30,157 nucleotides of DNA from positions 1-30,157 of the forward strand of contig DPDG01000004.1 in assembly GCA_003526375.1 (NCBI GenBank). The letters are read 5' to 3'. A model generated the notes under the pieces. It was not told where the DNA came from, searched no databases, and saw only the letters and a list, made by a program, of their open reading frames with translations. Positions 22,984 through 30,157 of this stretch are shown here, one piece after another. The DNA comes from Lentisphaeria bacterium (lineage in GTDB: Bacteria; Verrucomicrobiota; Lentisphaeria; Victivallales; UBA1829). Every line of letters starts with the position of its first letter. Positions within the stretch are counted from its first letter, which is position 1. A program made the translations under genes and the position numbers.

Positions 22984-24927
22984 ATGATGCTGGAATTTTT
23001 CGAAAATTATGCGGGTTTGTTCATTTACCCGATGCTGGCTATTTTTCTCTCTCTTATTTTCACCTACTTATGCATCCGTATCCTGCCCCGCCTGGGATAT
23101 GTCGATAAACCGGGCGGACGGCACATCCATAAGAATCCGGTGCCGCGCGGCGGCGGAATTGCCGTGATCTTCGCTTTTTTCATTACGCTGGCGCTCTATG
23201 GCTTCGGCGGGAAAAGTTCACAGGCTGTCCTGCCGCTGTTCTGGCGCCTGTTCTGGCCCGCCGTCGTACTTTGCGGACTCGGTTTGATCGATGACCGCCG
23301 TGAAATGAAATCGTGGCAGAAACTTCTGGTGCAGTTCTTTGTGGTTCTGATCATCTGGTACACCGGCGACCAGAAATATTCCATTTTCGGCTGGGAGATT
23401 TCCGGTTATCTGTCTCTCCTGTTCCAGTTCATCTGGGTGATTGTGATCATCAATGCATTCAACCTGATCGACGGACTGGACGGACTGGCGTCGGGACTGG
23501 CGATCGTTTCCTCCGGCTGCATGGCAATCTGGTTCATTCTTGTGGGCGGGCCGAATGCCGAGGCGGTCTGCATGCTGATTCTTGCCGGAGCCTGTCTCGG
23601 TTTCCTGCGGTACAATTTTTATCCCGCCCGTATTTTCCTGGGAGACACCGGCAGCACCTTTCTCGGATTGATTTTCGCCATCATCGGGCTTTCGACCATT
23701 GACAAGGTGGTCACTGTCACTTCGCTTCTTCTGCCGATTCTGGCGGTCGGTGTGCCGTTGTTCGACGTGGTTCTGGCAATCTGGCGGCGCAGCACGCGCA
23801 AGCTTCTGAATCCCGAAGCGGGAGGAATCATGGACGGCGATCAGGATCATCTGCATCATCGTCTGCTCCGGCAGACCAAAAAGCAGACGACGACGGCGTT
23901 CATGATGTATCTCATGGCATGTGTCTTCGCCGGAATAGCCCTGCTGTTCCTGACGCTGCGCGACTCCATGCCCGCCGTTGCCTATGTGACGCTTGTAATC
24001 GCTATCCTCATCATGATCCGCCAGCTTGCCATCGTGGAAATTTACGACTCCGCGCTTCTGATCCAGAAAGGGCTTGCCAAGCCGAAGCAGGGAATTCTGG
24101 TCAATATGATTCACCCGTTCATCGACTTTTTCCTGATCGGGCTCTCCTTCCTGATTACATTCATCATTCTGATCGGGCAGTTCCAGCATTTCTCCTTCTT
24201 TCTTTATGCGTTTGTCCCTCCGGTGCTGGTGCTCTGTTTTTCACGGGTATACCGGATTTACTGGCTGCGCGCGGGATTGAATAATTACTGGCATCTTGCC
24301 TTGTCGATTCTGATCGGCTCCGCCATTTCCTGCACACTGCTTTATTACTTCTGCTATGACGCGATGCTTGCCGTGGAGCATATAAGCCTGCGCCGCTTCA
24401 TCGGAGGCTGTCTTCTTTTCACTTTGCTGAACCTGACACTGATCTGCTTTGAACGTTTTCTCGTTCACTACGGAGAAGGCTTCCTGTTCCGCAAACTGTA
24501 TCTGCAATATCAGGAGCCTTCCATGCTCCAGCGCATCGTGATCTACGGCGGCGGACTGAACTGCCGGGTTTACATCAGTTATCTTTTCTGTGCGAACCGG
24601 AGAGCTTTTTCCGAATCCGTAATCGGGATCATGGATGACGATCCGGGGCTGTACGGGCTGAAGGTTTACGGATTCAAGGTTTTCGGCGGAGTGGATCAGG
24701 TGGAACAGATCTACGAAGACCATCCGTTCGAGAAGATCGTAATCGCCACGGATTCCGCATCGGACGAAAATCTGGAACATCTGCGCAGTTTCTGCGACGA
24801 CAGAAAAATACAGTTGGTAAAACTCACGATTGCGGAAACGGCGTTTGACGACTATCTTGCCACCCGCCCTCCGAACCCGGAAAACGGAGCGGAAAAGGCG
24901 GCAGTGCATTGCCGTGAAAGAAAATAA
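22984..24927 (+). CDS. WecA/TagO-type polyprenyl-phosphate sugar-1-phosphate transferase fused to a FlaA1/CapD N-terminal half
   Basis: Predicted initiating enzyme of a surface polysaccharide: moves GlcNAc-1-P or a related sugar phosphate onto undecaprenyl phosphate. Residues ~10-360 are the multi-helix MraY/WecA domain with VDKPGGRHIHKNPVPRGGG, Asp103-Asp104, NAFNLIDGLDGLASG (157-171), FLGDTGS (219-224) and the WecA-type motif DQDHLHHRL. Residues ~378-490 add about four helices including RVYRIYWLRAGLNNYWHLAL, like the membrane part of FlaA1/CapD/WbaP proteins. Residues ~517-612 form a Rossmann domain (IVIYGGG, IGIMDDDPGLYGLKVYGFKVFGG, IVIATDS). No dehydratase or second transferase domain follows. 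The ORF is open back to 22819, but WecA homology starts at MMLEFFENYAG, so I chose 22984; the ribosome site is poor. Confidence 0.85.
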   Translation: MMLEFFENYAGLFIYPMLAIFLSLIFTYLCIRILPRLGYVDKPGGRHIHKNPVPRGGGIAVIFAFFITLALYGFGGKSSQAVLPLFWRLFWPAVVLCGLGLIDDRREMKSWQKLLVQFFVVLIIWYTGDQKYSIFGWEISGYLSLLFQFIWVIVIINAFNLIDGLDGLASGLAIVSSGCMAIWFILVGGPNAEAVCMLILAGACLGFLRYNFYPARIFLGDTGSTFLGLIFAIIGLSTIDKVVTVTSLLLPILAVGVPLFDVVLAIWRRSTRKLLNPEAGGIMDGDQDHLHHRLLRQTKKQTTTAFMMYLMACVFAGIALLFLTLRDSMPAVAYVTLVIAILIMIRQLAIVEIYDSALLIQKGLAKPKQGILVNMIHPFIDFFLIGLSFLITFIILIGQFQHFSFFLYAFVPPVLVLCFSRVYRIYWLRAGLNNYWHLALSILIGSAISCTLLYYFCYDAMLAVEHISLRRFIGGCLLFTLLNLTLICFERFLVHYGEGFLFRKLYLQYQEPSMLQRIVIYGGGLNCRVYISYLFCANRRAFSESVIGIMDDDPGLYGLKVYGFKVFGGVDQVEQIYEDHPFEKIVIATDSASDENLEHLRSFCDDRKIQLVKLTIAETAFDDYLATRPPNPENGAEKAAVHCRERK

Positions 24928-24931
24928 CAGA

Positions 24932-24966
24932 TTCGGTTCCGCCCGCTCCGCAAACCGGATTTTTTT
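24932..24966 (+). terminator. Intrinsic terminator after the WecA-like gene
   Basis: TTCGGTT (24932-24938) pairs with AACCGGA (24953-24959), then a T7 tract (24960-24966), 5 nt after the stop codon. Confidence 0.65.
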
Positions 24967-24979
24967 CCTGAATACGGGG

Positions 24980-25008
24980 TTGCAAAGGTTTTTATCTGAA
25001 GCTATAGT
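24980..25008 (+). promoter_or_regulatory. Candidate promoter of the PCP-like gene
   Basis: TTGCAA (24980-24985), 17-nt spacer, TATAGT (25003-25008), about 55 nt before the ATG. With the terminator just upstream it makes the next gene a separate transcription unit. Confidence 0.6.
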
Positions 25009-25062
25009 ACCGTTTTTATTATTAATATGAGTGATGAGTGAAACTAAAAACAGGAGTGATCC

Positions 25063-26607
25063 ATGGAACAACAGCCGCAGGATGAATTTTCTTTTCAACT
25101 ACTGATGAATTTCTTGAAACAGCGCAGGAATACGATTCTCCTGTATGGCATCGTCAGCCTGGTTCTTGCCGTTCTCCTGTTCGGCATCGGATATACGCTG
25201 CTGCCGTCAAATAAGATTTTCACGCAGGATATCCGCATTATGCTCGGAGAGGCTGATGTGGAGACCGTGATGCAGAACATGAAAAATCTCCCGCCGACCG
25301 TAAGCAAAAGCGGACAGATGATCGTAATCTATCCCAGCGGCAAGCCTTTTGTTCCCGCTGACATCATCAATCCGGTGGTGTTGAAGCAGGTTTATGAAAA
25401 GAACAAACTTCAGGACATGATTGACTTCGATCACTTCCAGAACCTCTTCTCCATCACAAATTATTCTGAAAAGCTGGCGCAGGTCCGTGCTGAATTCCGT
25501 GAAAAACTCGGGCGCAGGAATCTTACCGCCGTCGATCTGAAAAGATTTGAAGACGATTACAATGCGGCGCTTGCCAAGATCGACAATAAGTTCAATTACG
25601 TTCTCTCAATGCGCAGCGCCGGCATCCCCCCGAATCTGGCAGCCAAGATTCTCAATGAAATTCCCGCGACATGGGCGGCGATGTACCGCAAACTTGAAGC
25701 GGCGAAAATCCCGCTGAACAATTTCGACCGTGACCTCGCTCAGAAAGTGAAGAACGGTCAGGCTGCCAGTTACTTCATTGCGATTGACCAGGCGTTGTAT
25801 TACAATACGCAGATGCTGGAACTTTGCGAGCAGTTGAAGGCGCTTGCCATGAACCGCGCCATTGCACTGCCCGGCGGCGAATATCTTGATGACATCATAG
25901 ACTCTTTTCGCCATATTCAGGATTACCAGCTGAATCTTCTGCGCCAGATGCTGCTCCGGAACCCGAAGCTCCATTCCGGTCTGGATGTGGCTTATCTGAC
26001 AAGCCGTCTTCAGGATATTGACCAGAAACTGAACGAAAAGAGAGCGATTCTTGGGAATATTACGGATTCCATCCGGATGATCGGCGAAAAATATACGGGA
26101 AATTCTGCAAAGACGGAAATGGACAAGGGCACTCAGGTCAATTTTGACTCCTCTTTCTTCTCCGAGCTGTCGAAATTGATACGCAGCGATGCGAACCGCG
26201 CCATGAATCAGAAACTGGTGAATGCCGCTTTGGAATGCGGCAACGAGGTTGCTCTCCTGGAAGCTCAGAAGCAGTATTATTCGCAAATGCTGGCTGCTTT
26301 GAGGGAAAAAGGTGAAGATGCAAAGACTGCGCAGGCGGATTCCCAGGCGTTCGTAAAGCTCTTCGATGCAACGATTCAGAATATGATTTCCGCCGCCCGC
26401 AAGACCACAGAGATGAAGGAGCTTCTGATGAAGGATTATCTTTCCACTCTTGAATTCTATGCGCCGGTCACGATGCCTGCACTTGTGGTGGAACGCCTGA
26501 TCCCGACCAGATATATGCTGGCTGGCGTCTTCGGCTGCTGGGTGTTCTTCAATCTGCTGGTGATTCTGATTCTGTATCTCAAAGATGCTCCGAAGCTGAA
26601 AGAGTGA
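25063..26607 (+). CDS. Polysaccharide co-polymerase (Wzz)-like membrane protein
   Basis: Probable regulator of surface-polysaccharide chain length or export. The topology is that of PCP proteins: a cytoplasmic N-terminus, one helix at about residues 22-47, a long extracytoplasmic part of ~435 residues rich in helix, and a second helix at about 487-506 preceded by a Pro-containing segment (MPALVVERLIPTRYM). A short charged tail ends the protein. No tyrosine-kinase P-loop or Tyr-rich tail is present, so it is not a Wzc-type kinase. I do not recognise a specific family signature in the middle part; the call rests on topology and on the neighbours (WecA-like transferase, nucleotide-sugar enzymes). 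AGGAG precedes the ATG. Length 514 is longer than Wzz (~325). Confidence 0.6.
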   Translation: MEQQPQDEFSFQLLMNFLKQRRNTILLYGIVSLVLAVLLFGIGYTLLPSNKIFTQDIRIMLGEADVETVMQNMKNLPPTVSKSGQMIVIYPSGKPFVPADIINPVVLKQVYEKNKLQDMIDFDHFQNLFSITNYSEKLAQVRAEFREKLGRRNLTAVDLKRFEDDYNAALAKIDNKFNYVLSMRSAGIPPNLAAKILNEIPATWAAMYRKLEAAKIPLNNFDRDLAQKVKNGQAASYFIAIDQALYYNTQMLELCEQLKALAMNRAIALPGGEYLDDIIDSFRHIQDYQLNLLRQMLLRNPKLHSGLDVAYLTSRLQDIDQKLNEKRAILGNITDSIRMIGEKYTGNSAKTEMDKGTQVNFDSSFFSELSKLIRSDANRAMNQKLVNAALECGNEVALLEAQKQYYSQMLAALREKGEDAKTAQADSQAFVKLFDATIQNMISAARKTTEMKELLMKDYLSTLEFYAPVTMPALVVERLIPTRYMLAGVFGCWVFFNLLVILILYLKDAPKLKE

Positions 26608-26630
26608 TCTTACCCGGATACGAAAAACGG

Positions 26631-26658
26631 AAAGCTGGTCATTCGACCGGCTTTTTTT
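26631..26658. terminator. Intrinsic terminator between convergent PCP-like and tviC genes
   Basis: AAAGCTGGTC (26631-26640) pairs with GACCGGCTTT (26645-26654), one G-T wobble, ATTC loop, then a T-run to 26658. On the minus strand the same stem is followed by CCG and T5, so it may serve both convergent genes. Confidence 0.8.
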
Positions 26659-26699
26659 ATGTGCCTTTTCTGAAATATCCGGCTCAATGCAAGGTTGTC

Positions 26700-27686
26700 T
26701 CAGCGGAGATGATCGAAATACCAGCGTGATGTTCTCCGCAATCCTTCCTCGACATCGATCTCAGGGGTATACCCCAGGAGGCGGCGCGCCTTGCCGATGT
26801 CAGCCAGAGAGTGCGGGATATCTCCGGTTCTCTCCGGACCGTAGACCGGGGCGATTTTTGAAATCTCCCTGTCAAACATCGAGAAATCATCGCGCAAACA
26901 GGTGAACAGTTGTGTCAGGGTGGTCCGTTTGCCGAATGCGATATTATATACGGTGTTGACCGCCTCCCGGTTCGGTGTCAGCAGCGCGCGGATATTCGCC
27001 TGAACCACATTGTCGATATAGGTGAAATCGCGTGAGTAACTGCCGTCGCCGTTGATCAGCGGGCTTTCATGACGGATCAGGCTCATGGCAAACTTCGGGA
27101 TGACCGCCGCATATGCGCCCGACGGGTCCTGGCGTTTGCCGAATACGTTGAAATAACGCAGTCCTATGGTTTCAATTCCGTAAATGCGGCTGAAATTTTC
27201 CGCGAACAGTTCATTGGCGTATTTCGTAATCGCGTATGGAGACAGTGGTTTCCCGATTCTGTCTTCCACTTTCGGCAGTTCCCTGCTGTCTCCGTAGGTG
27301 GAGGAGCTTGCCGCATAGACAAAACGCTTTACTTTCGCCTGAACAGCGGCAAAAAGCATATTGACGAATCCCGTAATATTGATTTCCGTGCTGGTCACGG
27401 GATCGGCAATGGAACGCGGCACGGAGCCGAGCGCGGCTTCATGAAGGACGTAATCCATATTTGCAACGGCTTTACGGCAGGTGTCGAAATCGCGGATGTC
27501 ACCTTCGAGCAGACGGAATGCGGGATTGCCGAGGAAAGGAGCCAGGTTCTCCCGTTTCCCCGTGATGAAATTGTCAAGACACACCACCTCATTGTCCATC
27601 TGAAGCAGAGTCTCAATGAGGTTGGAGCCGATGAATCCTGCTCCTCCCGTAATCAGAATCTTTGTCTGTTTGAGTTCCGGTTTCAT
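26700..27686 (-). CDS. tviC: UDP-N-acetylglucosamine 4-epimerase family (TviC/WbpP-like)
   Basis: Short-chain dehydrogenase/reductase-type sugar-nucleotide 4-epimerase. NAD-binding GGAGFIGS at residues 14-21, catalytic SSS (127-129) with Tyr151 and Lys155 (YAITK). The stretch HEAALGSVPRSIADP matches the WbpP/TviC/WbgU subgroup that prefers N-acetylated UDP-sugars. FNVFGKRQDPSGAYAAVIPKF and DGSYSRDFTYIDNVV are typical of the family. Expected reaction: UDP-GlcNAc(A) to UDP-GalNAc(A). It begins 1 nt after the stop of the dehydrogenase gene, so the two act together. Length 328. A plain UDP-glucose 4-epimerase is a less likely alternative. Confidence 0.87.
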   Translation of the reverse strand: MKPELKQTKILITGGAGFIGSNLIETLLQMDNEVVCLDNFITGKRENLAPFLGNPAFRLLEGDIRDFDTCRKAVANMDYVLHEAALGSVPRSIADPVTSTEINITGFVNMLFAAVQAKVKRFVYAASSSTYGDSRELPKVEDRIGKPLSPYAITKYANELFAENFSRIYGIETIGLRYFNVFGKRQDPSGAYAAVIPKFAMSLIRHESPLINGDGSYSRDFTYIDNVVQANIRALLTPNREAVNTVYNIAFGKRTTLTQLFTCLRDDFSMFDREISKIAPVYGPERTGDIPHSLADIGKARRLLGYTPEIDVEEGLRRTSRWYFDHLR

Positions 27687-27687
27687 A

Positions 27688-28977
27688 TTACAGCCTGCCG
27701 TCCACGAGTTCTCTGGGAAGAAATCCCTTGATATCGAATACGACTGCCTTCTCTTTCAGGCAGCGCCTGACATCGAAATCCCTGAAATCCCGGTGCGCAA
27801 CGGCGAGGACCACCGCATCATATTCCTTTTCCGGAATCTCCGCGGCGTCTTTGACTGATTCCCGCCCGTATTCGCGCATCACATCTTCCGGGTCCGCCCA
27901 CGGATCGAAAACCGTAACGCGGCAGCCGAAATCATGCAGTCCCCTCACCACGTCGATGGCATGGGAATTCCGGATGTCCGGGCAATTCTCCTTGAATGTA
28001 ATTCCCATGACCAGCACTTTGGCTTTGGCGATCCGCTGTTCTTTCTTGATCATCAGCTTGACGACCTCGGCGGCGATATACTGGCCCATGCCGTCGTTGA
28101 TCCGGCGTCCGGCAAGAATGACTTCGGGCAGATATCCGAGCGCCTGCGCTTTATGCGTGAGATAATAGGGATCGACTCCGATGCAGTGTCCGCCGACAAG
28201 CCCCGGTTTGAACGGCAGGAAGTTCCATTTTGTGGCGGCGGCTTCCAGCACCTCATGGGTGTCGATTCCGATCAGATGAAAAATTTTTGCAAGTTCGTTG
28301 ACGAACGCAATATTCAAATCCCGCTGGGAATTTTCGATGACCTTTGCCGCTTCCGCCACCTTGATGCTGCTTGCGCGGTAGGTGCCCTTTTCCAGAATCG
28401 AGTGATAAAGGGCATCTACGATATCCGCCGCCTCCCTGGTGGAACCCGATGTGATTTTCAGGATTCTGGTCAGAGTATGCTCCTTGTCTCCCGGATTGAT
28501 CCGCTCAGGGCTGTATCCGCAGAAGAAATCGCGATTGAATGTCAGTCCGCTGAATTTTTCCAGCACAGGGACACACTCCTCCTCGGTGCAGCCGGGAAAA
28601 ACCGTGCTTTCATAAATCACCACCGCACCGGGGCGCATTACTTTTCCGACGGTTTCGCTTGCGCGGTAGAGCGGGAGCAGATCCGGCTGCTTGTATTTGT
28701 CCACAGGAGTCGGCACCGTAATGATGAAGATGTCGCGGTCCCGGAGGTCGTCCGGATTCGAAGTATATTTCAGGCGATGCGCCGCTGCAAGGTCTTCTCT
28801 TGCGGTTTCCAGAGTGGCGTCCACCCCGCGCCGGAGCATATCGAGGCGCTCCTCTTTGATATCGAATCCGACGGTATCGAACTTTTTCCCGAATTCGACA
28901 GCCAGCGGCAGTCCCACGTAGCCCAGTCCGATCAGGGCAAGTTTTATTTTTCCATCCTGAATTTTCTTCAACATCAT
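27688..28977 (-). CDS. tviB: UDP-N-acetylglucosamine 6-dehydrogenase (TviB/WbpO-like)
   Basis: NAD-dependent four-electron oxidation of a UDP-N-acetylhexosamine to its uronic acid. Rossmann motif LIGLGYVGLPLAVEFG near the N-terminus, ESTVFPGCTEEECVPVLE and FNRDFFCGYSPERINPGDKEH typical of the TviB/VipA branch, EAAKVIENSQRDLNIAFVNELA, and catalytic Cys265 in GGHCIGVDPYY. The C-terminal UDP-binding domain includes GITFKENCPDIRNS. Length 429 is normal. Two ATGs are adjacent (28977, 28974), with GGATAA before them. Paired with the epimerase gene it predicts UDP-GalNAcA supply for a Vi-like or O-antigen-like acidic polysaccharide. The branch assignment rests on motifs alone. Confidence 0.9.
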   Translation of the reverse strand: MMLKKIQDGKIKLALIGLGYVGLPLAVEFGKKFDTVGFDIKEERLDMLRRGVDATLETAREDLAAAHRLKYTSNPDDLRDRDIFIITVPTPVDKYKQPDLLPLYRASETVGKVMRPGAVVIYESTVFPGCTEEECVPVLEKFSGLTFNRDFFCGYSPERINPGDKEHTLTRILKITSGSTREAADIVDALYHSILEKGTYRASSIKVAEAAKVIENSQRDLNIAFVNELAKIFHLIGIDTHEVLEAAATKWNFLPFKPGLVGGHCIGVDPYYLTHKAQALGYLPEVILAGRRINDGMGQYIAAEVVKLMIKKEQRIAKAKVLVMGITFKENCPDIRNSHAIDVVRGLHDFGCRVTVFDPWADPEDVMREYGRESVKDAAEIPEKEYDAVVLAVAHRDFRDFDVRRCLKEKAVVFDIKGFLPRELVDGRL

Positions 28978-29021
28978 CTTATCCGGCCGATCCCTTCGGT
29001 ATTTTCAACAGACACTCATTT

Positions 29022-29049
29022 AGTGTACATCCTGTTTGCTTTTTTGCAA
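29022..29049 (-). promoter_or_regulatory. Candidate promoter of tviB-tviC
   Basis: Minus strand TTGCAA (29044-29049), 16-nt spacer, TACACT (29022-29027), about 45 nt before the start codon. Confidence 0.4.
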
Positions 29050-29143
29050 GGTTTGGTTTTCCGAATCCGGCCATATTTTGAGCGGAATGCAATGCGCCGG
29101 CATCCGGAACATCCGGTGAAGCGGGGATGAACTCAGACTTTTT

Positions 29144-30046
29144 TCAGGAATGCCACTGTGCGAGAGAATACAGAATGATTCCCGCGGTCATCAGGATTGC
29201 CGCAATCGCGCGGCGGAGCCACATGGAACCGCTGATTTTCGCATCCAGTTTTCCAAATCCATAATGAAGCAGAAGCATTCCAATGGCAATGGAGATCAAT
29301 CCGCGGCTCGCCTGAATCACATTTCCGAACACCGTCCCCAGCATTCCGAAACAGACAAACAGCGCGACCTGTGAAAGATACCATGCAAAAGCGAACGGAG
29401 CGGAACGGATGAACTGTTTGCCGGTCCAGCGGAATTTCAGCAGGAAAGGCAGTGTCGCAATGCCGAGAATCGAGTAACAGACCGCGCCGATTGCACAACT
29501 GTCAAGGATCATGTTCCCGCTCCGGGGCATTTTCACAAGATGTGTTTCCGTCATATCCGTCAGAGAATAAAAAATCAGCGCGGCAGCCAGCCAGAGAATT
29601 CCCCTGAAGGAAAAACGTGCTCCGCCGCTCCAGTTCATTCCGACAGCCGCCGCAGTGCTCAGGAATACGGCGATCCACTGCAAACCTGAAAGCGGGATTC
29701 GCATCATCAGAACATAAATCACGGATAAAACAAGAATCTTGAGTCCGAGCAGAGAGGAAATCCGGCTGGACTCAATGGAGCGCAGCGCGTTGAAGAATGC
29801 GGTCTGCCCGATGGAAAAACATAACAGCCACGCTCCGACCCACAATGCGAATTCGGGCAGACGGTTCAGAAGTTCACGGGGAAACAGGAATGGAACAAAC
29901 GGCAGGCAAAACGCTCCCATCACCAGTTGCGAAAAAATAACGAGACGCAGCGGAGATTTATATTTCAGCATGAAGTTTGCACTGCATATATAGGAAGTTG
30001 ATTGAAGCAGTGCGGAAACAAGTCCGGCGGCAATCCCCAGAAACAT
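29144..30046 (-). CDS. EamA/DMT-family membrane transporter
   Basis: Ten-helix transporter of the drug/metabolite superfamily with unknown substrate. Hydrophobic segments run through all 300 residues. The second repeat begins near GILWLAAALIFYSLTDM and ends at AAILMTAGIILYSLAQ. The repeat with SRISSLLGLKILVLSVIYVLM matches the first EamA unit's end. It is only distantly similar to the EamA protein at 20922-21830 as judged by eye, so it is not a recent duplicate. Start ATG at 30046 has GGAAGGA about 5 nt upstream. It is a single-gene unit with its own strong promoter. Confidence 0.8.
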   Translation of the reverse strand: MFLGIAAGLVSALLQSTSYICSANFMLKYKSPLRLVIFSQLVMGAFCLPFVPFLFPRELLNRLPEFALWVGAWLLCFSIGQTAFFNALRSIESSRISSLLGLKILVLSVIYVLMMRIPLSGLQWIAVFLSTAAAVGMNWSGGARFSFRGILWLAAALIFYSLTDMTETHLVKMPRSGNMILDSCAIGAVCYSILGIATLPFLLKFRWTGKQFIRSAPFAFAWYLSQVALFVCFGMLGTVFGNVIQASRGLISIAIGMLLLHYGFGKLDAKISGSMWLRRAIAAILMTAGIILYSLAQWHS

Positions 30047-30087
30047 AATGATTCCTTCCAGTATATTGAATCAATAGAAAGGGCAAT

Positions 30088-30115
30088 ACTATATCATGAA
30101 ACGAAAGCTTGTCAA
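30088..30115 (-). promoter_or_regulatory. Promoter of the EamA gene at the right end
   Basis: Minus strand consensus TTGACA (30110-30115), 16-nt spacer, TATAGT (30088-30093), about 40 nt before the ATG. It is the closest match to the sigma70 consensus in the window. Confidence 0.6.
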
Positions 30116-30157
30116 GCGGATGGGAAAAGACGCGAGGGCTGCGCGCCCTCATACTCC

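Noticed and set aside
1..30157. CRISPR arrays, prophage, transposases, integrase/att sites or defence systems
   Set aside because: I found no regularly spaced repeats, no transposase or integrase motifs and no toxin-antitoxin or nuclease-helicase pairs anywhere in the window.

Overview
The window reads as a chromosomal segment of a strictly anaerobic, fermentative, Gram-negative-type bacterium. The clues are a complete energy-converting [NiFe]-hydrogenase with its maturation genes, a lipoprotein-type ABC binding protein and genes for a surface polysaccharide. Gene content (Ech hydrogenase, cytoplasmic GH20 hexosaminidase, cupin-AraC regulator, two-gene chromate transporter) would fit a gut Lentisphaerota/Victivallales-like organism. 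That placement is an inference; no marker gene here fixes the phylum.

Region 1 (36-10981, all minus strand) is one unbroken run of twelve genes, hypF-hypC-hypD-hypE-hypA-hypB-echA-echB-echC-echD-echE-echF. Gaps are at most 38 nt and there are many stop/start overlaps. It encodes the six Hyp proteins that build and insert the Ni-Fe(CN)2CO centre, and the six subunits of an Ech (group 4) membrane hydrogenase. The hydrogenase should oxidise reduced ferredoxin, evolve H2 and export protons or Na+. The large subunit ends exactly at the DPCxxCxxR motif and no maturation protease gene is present; the two facts agree.

Region 2 (10982-17391) holds single-gene units: a GH20 glycosidase, tRNA-Leu(CAA), an AraC-family regulator, a divergent NAD-dependent DNA ligase and an exported DUF2059 protein. 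Several clear terminators and candidate promoters lie between them.

Region 3 (17392-22778) is transport and metabolism: a polar amino acid ABC importer (binding lipoprotein, permease, ATPase), a convergent pair of half-size chromate-family transporters, an EamA exporter and a ketopantoate-reductase-like enzyme.

Region 4 (22800-29050) is surface-polysaccharide biosynthesis. It has a WecA/TagO-type polyprenyl-phosphate sugar-phosphate transferase fused to the membrane and Rossmann half of a FlaA1/CapD-type protein, a polysaccharide co-polymerase-like protein with its own promoter, and a convergent tviB-tviC pair predicted to make UDP-GlcNAcA and UDP-GalNAcA. A second EamA transporter closes the window.

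Most genes belong to well-known families and I see no wholly new system. The least ordinary items are the WecA/FlaA1-half fusion, the compact hyp-ech supercluster with its protease-independent large subunit, the divergent HypD and LigA motifs, and a recurring TTGCAA -35 element.
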